The position numbers and the translations under genes are program-made. From the NCBI GenBank assembly GCA_003024785.1, contig PUQB01000001.1, positions 565,501 through 629,500 on the forward strand: 64,000 nt of DNA. The letters are read 5' to 3'. Under the pieces are notes generated by a model. That model saw only the letters and a program-made list of their open reading frames with translations. It had not been told where the DNA came from and ran no database searches. Of the stretch, positions 56,606 to 64,000 are shown one piece after another (the stretch's first letter is position 1; the number at the start of each line of letters is the position of its first letter). Source of the stretch: Selaginella tamariscina (lineage: Eukaryota > Streptophyta > Lycopodiopsida > Selaginellales > Selaginellaceae).

Positions 56606-57741
56606 ATGAGAAGAGATCAGCAGAAGCATAGGAAGACAATTCTGCTAATTTTCCTGTCTTCTGTCTCTGTGGTACTGTTCTTCATCTTCCTCAGCTCCTC
56701 AAGTCCTTTAGATCGATCCATCTCCCCTACATTTCCCTCTCTGAAGCAGCACTCTTGTTACGAATCCGAGCAGGGATCGCCAGTGTTTGCAAACAGAGTC
56801 GAGGGAGTAACACACCCATTCTTCATTTCTATTGCAGATCTGGGCACTCCCGAGAAGCCCAACAGGAATTTCATGCGTATGATCAAAGGTAAGCTGTTCC
56901 AGAAGCCGGACATCTCTGTGACGGTCCAGAAGGTGTTAGAGTCCGAGAAGCGAGATGGGTTTGTGTTGGATGTGGGTGCAAATGTGGGTATGGCTGCATT
57001 TGCTGCTGCAGCTATGGGGTTCAAGGTTCTTGCGTTCGAGCCTGTTGTGGAGAACCTCAATAAACTCTGTGATGGAGTGTATTTGAACCGTGTGGAACAT
57101 CTCGTGAAGCTGGTACATGCTGCTGTTTCTGATAAACCAGGCAGCATTACACTCCACAAGGTGTGTGTGTGTGTGAGTGAGTGAGTGAGTGTGTGTGTGA
57201 GTGAGTGAGTGAGTGTGTGTGTGAGAGAGAGAGATGTTTTATGAATGCCATATGGGTGCCAGTGTCTATGTAACACGATAAAGACTAGATGGATAACTTA
57301 AAGATGATACAGTGAATACATCTCTCTCTCGTTGTGTGTATACTCAAGCATAGTTAAGCTCAGTGAGCTTTCTGTGGTCAGGTGATAGGGAGACTGGATA
57401 ATTCGGCTGTCTCTTTGTCAGGGGCAAAGCTGGCATTCAAATCCAACGAGGCTGTCCCCTTTCAAGTGACAACATTAACACTGGGTTCTGTGATCCCAGA
57501 CGAGATACTTGTTGTGTTGCTCAAGGTGGACGTACAAGGTTGGGAGTTTCATGTTCTTAACGGGGCTCAGAGGCTGCTTAACAGGCCTGCTGGACAAGCT
57601 CCGTATGTTATCTATGAGGAGGATGATAGGCTTCTTGCGGAGAGTGGATCCAACAGAGATCAGTTGCTTGAGCTGCTTCGTAGCTGTGGCTATACCAAGT
57701 GCACCAAAATTGGAAATGATAGGCATTGCTCGAAGCCGTGA
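56606..57741 (+). CDS. FkbM-family methyltransferase, type II membrane protein
   Basis: 304 residues in two exons (56606-57160, 57382-57741). After a short basic N-terminus, ILLIFLSSVSVVLFFIFL is a signal anchor. The SAM-binding motif FVLDVGANVGMAAFAAAAMG is followed by VLAFEPVVENLN. Exon 2 has VVLLKVDVQGWEFHVLNGAQ, the FkbM motif with KxDxQGxE, and ends GNDRHCSKP. It probably sits in the Golgi/ER with the catalytic domain in the lumen; the substrate is unknown. The intron (57161-57381) opens with a GTGT/GAGT repeat right at the donor. The frame is intact, and tRNA-Arg lies 34 bases downstream. Confidence 0.88.
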
Positions 57742-57775
57742 ATATCTAAATGGAATCCGAAATTTTTTAACAGTT

Positions 57776-57848
57776 GACTCCGTGGCCCAACGGATAAGGC
57801 GCTGGTCTACGGAACCAGAGATTCTGGGTTCGATCCCCAGCGGAGTCG
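57776..57848 (+). tRNA. tRNA-Arg (anticodon ACG)
   Basis: A 73-nt cloverleaf. The acceptor arms are GACTCCG/CGGAGTC with discriminator G. The anticodon arm CTGGT/ACCAG has loop CTACGGA, and the T arm CTGGG/CCCAG has loop TTCGATC. No intron and no encoded CCA. TTATTTTT follows at 57850-57857 as a Pol III terminator. Confidence 0.96.
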
Positions 57849-57849
57849 G

Positions 57850-57857
57850 TTATTTTT
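57850..57857 (+). terminator. Pol III T-run after tRNA-Arg
   Basis: TTATTTTT begins two bases after the tRNA 3' end; five consecutive T residues suffice for Pol III release. Confidence 0.75.
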
Positions 57858-58427
57858 GCGTGCTGTACAATAATAAAGTAACATTATTATATTCTTTAAA
57901 GTGCATTAAAGCAGCATTAAAATTTTCTTAAATTCTAACATTAGTAGTGTTATAATATTCTTTAAAGTGCATTATAACAACAATAAAATATTTTAAAATA
58001 TTATAAGTACCATTAAAATTTAAGATAATCTCAATTACAAAAAATTTATATTGTAACAAGATTAGAACTTTTCTAAATTTTCATTTTGTTATATAACAAA
58101 AAAAAAAGGCAATTAACACTACTTGAAATATTTTTTTCTTAAAATTGTTTAAATTACATAATGTTAGAATTTAAATAATCTCCATTGTAAAAACAATTTA
58201 TAACATTAGAATTTGTTTAAATTTTAACGTAGCTATAGTAACAAAATTTTTTATAATTGGGACTACTCAAGCTTGAGTAATCTTAATTTACAAGTTATGT
58301 AAACACTATAATAATATTAAAAAATTTATAAATTTTAATTCTAATAGAATGTACAAACATTTATAATTAGGATTACATGAATTCAATAAAGACATTTAAG
58401 TGCTATAGCAATATTATAATATTCTTT
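57858..58427. other. AT-rich stretch
   Basis: No gene seen. The word TTATAATATTCTTTAAAGTGCATTA and variants recur (57885-57905, 57948-57975) and resemble the start of the direct repeat that follows. Confidence 0.6.
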
Positions 58428-60593
58428 AAATCAGTATTAAAAAATTCTTAAATTATGATGTCACTACATCAAAATTTAAAATAAATTAATGTTAATTATA
58501 AATCTTTGCTTTATGATAAAACTTAATCATGAATAATATAATATAAAAATAATATATCATTTTACCATATTATGATCGTAATATAGATTTATATAAGATC
58601 ATATATTAATAATAATATATGATTTTACTATAATATAATCATAGGATTTCATATTTATATTAATAATATAATTCTAATAACTAAATAGATTTATATAAAG
58701 TTATAATATATTGAGATATGGATTCAACTCAATATATTTTCTCATTTATAATTCAAATCACAATATTAATAAATATAAATGTTCTGTGTATAAAGAAAAT
58801 AATTTATAAAGACAATAAATAGTTTAAATTATAATATTAACGATGTTACAAAGATGATAAAGATAATTATATCTAAATTTTTTAAGATGCATAAGATTAA
58901 TTTTAGTAAAATCCCTATTAATTTAATAATTATTTTCTTTTAGTTATCGATGCATTATTCAAGTATGAAATTTTAAATTAAATTAAATGTAATTTAATTT
59001 AAATTTGAAAGGCTTGATTTGTTAAATTATATTAAACTTATTAAAAAAAAAGTATGTGTTTAAATTATATAAATGTTAAATATGACATTTAAAACTATTT
59101 TTATAAACATAAAATATTTATTAATAAAAAAAAATTGAACATGATATTATTGAATAAGACATATCTTTCAATAACATAATTAAGTTGTTAAAATTAAAAA
59201 TAAATAAGAATAAATTTTAAAAAGTTGTTAAATACGATAATACATTTCATTTGTACTTGGTGAATAATAATGTTATTATTATTTTTTAAAAGCTTATATA
59301 CAAAAATTATGGGGTTGTATATTTTTTTAGAATTAATTATTTTTATGGCATTATGATAATATTTCTTAAATTACACAAACATTTATAATGACTTAAAAAG
59401 TTAATTTTTTTTAACATAGAATGTGAATTATGAATATATTATTGTTTTGGATCTTTTATAATATGTTTTAATGATAAATCTATTTATAATTTAAGATATT
59501 CTTTTTAATAATAAATAAAACATAATAAAAATTATTAATTTTGATGCAAATATGTATTAACAACTTAATGAATAGTGTTAAGATGTGAGATACTTATAAT
59601 TCTTTAAATTCTTTTAACTTTTATATAATAAGATTGTTGTAAATAAATAAATAAATAATTTATATTTAAATTTTGTTATAATTGATATAATTGATATGTT
59701 TAAATACATAAAAATTCTTTATGTATTGTAAAAATAATGAAAAATGTAACATTATTATCTATATTAAATTTTGTTAAGATATAAAAAAAATGAATGCTAT
59801 TTAACACATTTTTTTATATTTATGATGGATAGAAAAACATTATTAATGTTCTTTTGAATATAATATTTATTTTTAAAATGAAAATTTTAAATTTTTTAAT
59901 GTTTATATAATTTAAGTCAAAATTGAAAAATAAAAGAACAAAATATTTCATTTTGACTTAAACCAAATAAAATAAAAGTTTTTTTAAAAAAATCCGAAAA
60001 CATATGTCACATGTTTCCTTTATTTTTTATAAATATAAGAAACTATATTAAATTGCCTTTAACTTTTTTCTTTTAATAAATTTAATAAGGATAATAACAT
60101 TGTTTAAGTATAATCTTTTATCACCTTTATAATATCTTAATAACTTAATCAAATTAATTATATCCCTCGCAATAAGAATCTACTTTTATAAAAAAATTAT
60201 AACCTTTTCATATTTTTACATTATACTATAGAAAAAAGTTAAAAGGATTTATAAAGTAAAAGTGATTGACATTTTCACATCATTTATCATATCATTAATT
60301 TGTATAAAAATTAATAATTTTTAATATTTTTTTCTTGTTCTAAACAAAAATTTCTTTTTCAATGTGTAAATAAAAAGAAAAATGTATATGTTTTAAATAC
60401 TTCACCTTATCTTTATTAATTATTATCCCAACCATGTTCTTTTATTATACCATCAATTTAATATAGGACTTTACCATCAAAACACAATGTAAAATTCAAA
60501 TAATAATATATTCGTAATTCATATGTAATTAATTATTTAAGACTATTTTAAATAAAATACCGTTTATATGTCAATGTAATGCAAATAATATTA
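58428..60593 (+). repeat. 2.17-kb direct repeat, copy A
   Basis: From CTTTAAATCAGTATTAAAAA to GCAAATAATATTA it aligns along its whole length with 60949-63081, at roughly 90-95% identity by eye with small indels. It is non-coding and extremely AT-rich. The ends lack TG...CA, so LTR status is not shown. Confidence 0.88.
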
Positions 60594-60688
60594 CCATTAC
60601 AATTGCTAGTCTATGGTTTGAAAAATCGAACTGGGGCAAAAGACCGCCTCTCTCCTCCGGAAAAGTTTAGAATTCAACCTTTGCGCTC

Positions 60689-60922
60689 TTAGCACTTTCC
60701 TCTCTTAATAGCAGGTGCCCGAATTATGTCCCCAGGATTAAACACTGGGAAGTTATGCCTCTTTAGGGCAGCCTCTTCCCTCCTCTGTTTCACACCCGCG
60801 TCTTTAGTTTTAACGAGGGGAGCCTTCACAATGTCTTCAATGGGTCTGTGAAGGGGCTTAATCCGTATGTGTAATACTCTTCCGTCGGTCATAATCTTAC
60901 TTATGCACTTTCCTTCAGCCAT
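60689..60922 (-). CDS. Small unrecognised 77-residue protein
   Basis: The ORF lies in a 355-base island (60594-60948) of much higher GC than anything for kilobases around. The protein is basic and soluble: MAEGKCISKIMTDGRVLHIR, then a duplicated motif, EDIVKAPLVKTK and GDIIRAPAIKRGK, separated by KQRREEAALKRHNFPVFN. It has no signal or membrane helix. I do not recognise it. It may be a captured gene fragment (the flanking repeats suggest a mobile or duplicated unit) or a real small gene; a splice site could extend it upstream, but none is evident. Confidence 0.5.
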   Translation of the reverse strand: MAEGKCISKIMTDGRVLHIRIKPLHRPIEDIVKAPLVKTKDAGVKQRREEAALKRHNFPVFNPGDIIRAPAIKRGKC

Positions 60923-60948
60923 TCCAAGTATAATGAGGTAGGGTTGTA

Positions 60949-63081
60949 TTTCTTTAAATCAACATTAAAAAAATTCTTAAACTATGATGTCACTACATCA
61001 AAATTTAAAATAAATTAATGTTATATTATGATGGTAATATAGATTTATACAAATCATATATTAATAATAACATATCTTTATCATAATAATATATGATTTT
61101 ACCATAATATAATCATAATATAGATTTATATATTAAGATTTAAGATTTCATATCTATATTAATAATATAATTCTAATAACTAATATAAATTTATATAAAG
61201 TTATAATATATTGAGATATGGATTCAACTTAATATATTTTCTCATTTATAATCCAAATCACAATATTAATAAATATAAATGTTTTGTGTATGAAGAAAAT
61301 AATTTATAAAGACGATAAATAGTTTAAATTAGAATATTAATGATGTTACAAAGATGATAAAGATAATTATATCTAAATTTTTTTAAGATGCATAAGATTA
61401 ATTTTAGTAAAATCCCTATTAATTTAATAATTATTCTCTTTAGTTATCGATGCATTATTCAAGTATGAAATTTTAAATTAAATTAAATGTAATTTAATTT
61501 AAATTTGCAAGGTTTGATTTGTTAAATAATATTAAACTTATTAAAAAAAATTATGTGTTTAAATTATATAAATGTTAAATATGACATTTAAAACTATTTT
61601 TTATAAACATAAAATATTTATTAATAAAAAAAAATTGAACATGATATTATTGAATATAACATATCTTTCAGTAACATAATTAAGTTGTTAAAATTATAAA
61701 TAAATAAGAATGAACTTAACAAAGTTGCTAAATATGATAATACATTTCATTTGTACTTGGTAAATAATAATGTTATTAATATTTTTTAAAGTTTATATAC
61801 AAAATTATGATTGTATATTTTTTTAGAATTAATTATTTTTATGACATTATGATAATATTTCTTAAACTACACAAACATTTATAATGACTTAAAAAGGTTA
61901 ATTTTTTTTAACATAGTCTTAGAAAATTACATGTGAATTATGAGTATATTATTGCTTTGGATCTGTTATAATATATTTTAATGATAAATCTATTTATAAT
62001 TTAAGATATTCTTTTTAATAATAAAGAAACCATAATAAAAATTATTAATTTTGATGCAAATATGTATTAACAACTTAATGAATAGTGTTAAAATGTGAGA
62101 TACTTATAATTCTTTAAATTCTTTTAACTTTTATATAATAAGATTGTTGTAAATAAATAAATAAATAAATAAAAATTATATATTAAATTTTTTGTTATAA
62201 TTGATATAATTGATATGTTTAAATACATAAAAAATTCTTTATGTATTGTAAAAATAATGAAAAATGTAACATTGTCATTTATATTAAATTTTTTTAAGAT
62301 ATAAAAAAGAATGTTATTTAACACATTTTATATTTATGATGGATAGAAAAACATTATTAATGTTCTTTTGAATATAATATTTATTTTTAAAATGAAAATT
62401 TTAAAATTTTTATGTTTATATAATTTAAGTCAAAATTGAAAAATAAAAGAACATAATATTTCATTTTGATTTAAACCAAATAAAATAAAAGTTTTTTTTA
62501 AAAAAAATCTGAAAACATATATCACATTAATAACTATGTTTCCTTTATTTTTTATATTAAATTGTCTTTAACTTTTTCTTTTAATAAATTTAATAAGGAT
62601 AATAACATTATTTAAGTATAATCTTTTACCACCTTTATAATGTCTTAATAACTTAATCAAATTAATTATATCCCTCGCAATAAGAATATAAAAAGTTTTA
62701 TAACCTTTTCATATTTTTACATTATACTATAGAAAAAAGTTAAAAAGATTTATAAAGTAAAAGTGATTGACATTTTCACATCATTTATCATATCATTAAT
62801 TTGTATAAAAATTAATAATTTTTAATACTTTTTTCTTGTTCAAAACAAAAATTTCTTTTTCAATGTGTAAATAAAAAAGAAAAATGTATATGTTTTAAAT
62901 ACTTCACCTTATCTTTATTAATTATTGTCCCAACCATGTTCTTTTATTATACCATCAATTTAATATACGACTTTATCATCAAAACACAATGTAAAATTCA
63001 AATAATAATATATTCGTAATTCATATGTAATTATTTTAAATAAAATACCATTTATATGTCAATGTAATGCAAATAATATTA
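60949..63081 (+). repeat. 2.13-kb direct repeat, copy B
   Basis: Same orientation as copy A. It begins CTTTAAATCAACATTAAAAA (about 60953) and ends GCAAATAATATTA at 63081, after which the sequences differ. Differences from copy A include several missing 10-60 base blocks (for example near 61030 and 62530). Confidence 0.88.
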
Positions 63082-63825
63082 GGATATAAGTTCATAATCC
63101 TTATTTATATGCTTTTCTTAAAAAATTACAATGTCACTATCCATTAATTACAAATATATTATGTTCATGGTATTAATCTAACTCATTCATGTTGGTTCAT
63201 AACCACAATAACATGTTCTTATCGACTGATATCGTGGTTAATTTCCTCTTGCTAAGTGGGCATTTCATGCTTATACAAAACAACTTTAAATGCCATTAAT
63301 ATATCATTTATATAATCTAAACACCATGGATATTCTCTTGGCAGCATAATAGTCCAATCCTTGTAAATTCAAACCAAATCATATTCAATATAAGATCCTA
63401 TACTTGAATAATGCAGTTTCCATTCAGAAAAATAACTAAATTAATATGAATTTTACCATATCACGGCTCCCATGCCTCTTACAAATTATACACACGTTGT
63501 TTAACACACTTATATATATGTATGTGTATATGTATATCGAGGTTAGATCGGTTACTTTGTTTGCATCTTAATACTATATATACACATTATTTTTTGCATG
63601 CTAAAGAAAAAACTTAATATTGCGTACACACTTGTGAATATGTATAACTAGATCACACGCATAATTGACATACAGCACAGACAGATATATAACATATAGC
63701 CGCATCAAAAATGATTCCATTAGTTTATGAACAACTAATATGTTTTCAAAATGAGCATACAACATATACACGTGTATGTATGACTAAGAATTATACTAGT
63801 TAAGCAACATGGTTTAGGTGAGTGA
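63082..63825. other. AT-rich stretch before the last gene
   Basis: No gene seen. Short TATGTGTATA-type runs occur near 63510-63535. Confidence 0.6.
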
Positions 63826-63981
63826 TTAATTGCAAGGAGGATGGAGAGTCGCCACGTCGACAATTTCCCCGTCCAGCCAATCCATAGCCGCCAGATCTCC
63901 AGCCACGTCATCAATGGGAACTTCCTCGATTTGGCACTCCAGCGTGGAGCGCAGAGGATTGAAGAGAGGCACTTCTTGCAA
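63826..63981 (-). CDS. Last exon of an unidentified gene (runs off the window)
   Basis: The exon follows an acceptor TTGTTATAG (63982 and upstream on the minus strand) and has normal GC. It reads LQEVPLFNPLRSTLECQIEE, then VPIDDVAGDLAAMDWLDGE, and ends LHPPCN followed by TAA. The product is acidic. The phase is inferred from the only open frame. Earlier exons lie beyond 64000. Confidence 0.6.
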   Translation of the reverse strand: MQEVPLFNPLRSTLECQIEEVPIDDVAGDLAAMDWLDGEIVDVATLHPPCN

Positions 63982-64000
63982 CTATAACAAAAGAAATTAT

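Noticed and set aside
58428-63081. Calling the 2.1-kb repeats LTRs of an element
   Set aside because: Neither copy has TG...CA ends, no flanking duplication matches, and no PBS or polypurine tract was found; only a direct repeat can be supported.

Overview
The window is nuclear DNA of a land plant. Genes have short GT-AG introns. PPR proteins built from long runs of 31-residue motifs of the AYAQNGH type dominate one end, three tRNA genes sit between protein genes, and plant LTR retrotransposons are present. The PPR style (tandem SWNxMIxAYAQxGHxxEAxxxFDxMP units, very tight gene packing) most resembles seedless plants, in particular Selaginella-type lycophytes; that placement is inference. The sequence alternates between dense gene islands of normal base composition and gene-free deserts that are extremely AT-rich.

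Layout. 1-1.2 kb: AT-rich. 1.2-14.6 kb: a PPR cluster (six PPR loci on both strands, spaced by 7-50 bases or overlapping), two identical tRNA-Thr genes and a V-ATPase proteolipid gene. 14.9-28.9 kb: a nest of four retroelements. A Copia element (minus strand) carries a solo LTR and a chromodomain Gypsy element (minus), which itself carries a young internally deleted Gypsy-like element (plus). All four insertions show matching 5-bp target-site duplications (ATGTC, GACCC, TCTAG, GGTTC). 29-33 kb: AT-rich desert with a decayed Copia scrap. 33-44.2 kb: a gene island with an intact PPR gene, ALG10, an H2A.W-like histone and a 13-exon GH27 glycosidase. 44.2-51.9 kb: desert holding a 1.8-kb solo LTR full of CCCTAA/TTAGGG-like words and a MITE-like inverted-repeat element. 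51.9-57.9 kb: a gene island with a twin-CX9C protein, an unrecognised membrane protein, a PRELI-like protein, an FkbM methyltransferase and tRNA-Arg. 57.9-63.8 kb: desert made largely of two 2.1-kb direct repeats around a small ORF-bearing island. The last exon of another minus-strand gene lies at the right edge.

The genes do not form one pathway. They are mostly housekeeping: organelle RNA metabolism (PPR), vacuolar proton pumping, N-glycan donor assembly (ALG10), chromatin (H2A), cell-wall glycan trimming (GH27) and mitochondrial lipid or intermembrane-space functions (PRELI, CHCH). Two themes deserve attention. First, the codons for AYAQNGH in the PPR genes form DNA palindromes with arms up to 11 bp, repeated within and between genes. 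Second, single-base frame breaks occur in most genes, including very conserved ones, which points to residual indel errors in the consensus, although decay of some PPR copies is also likely.
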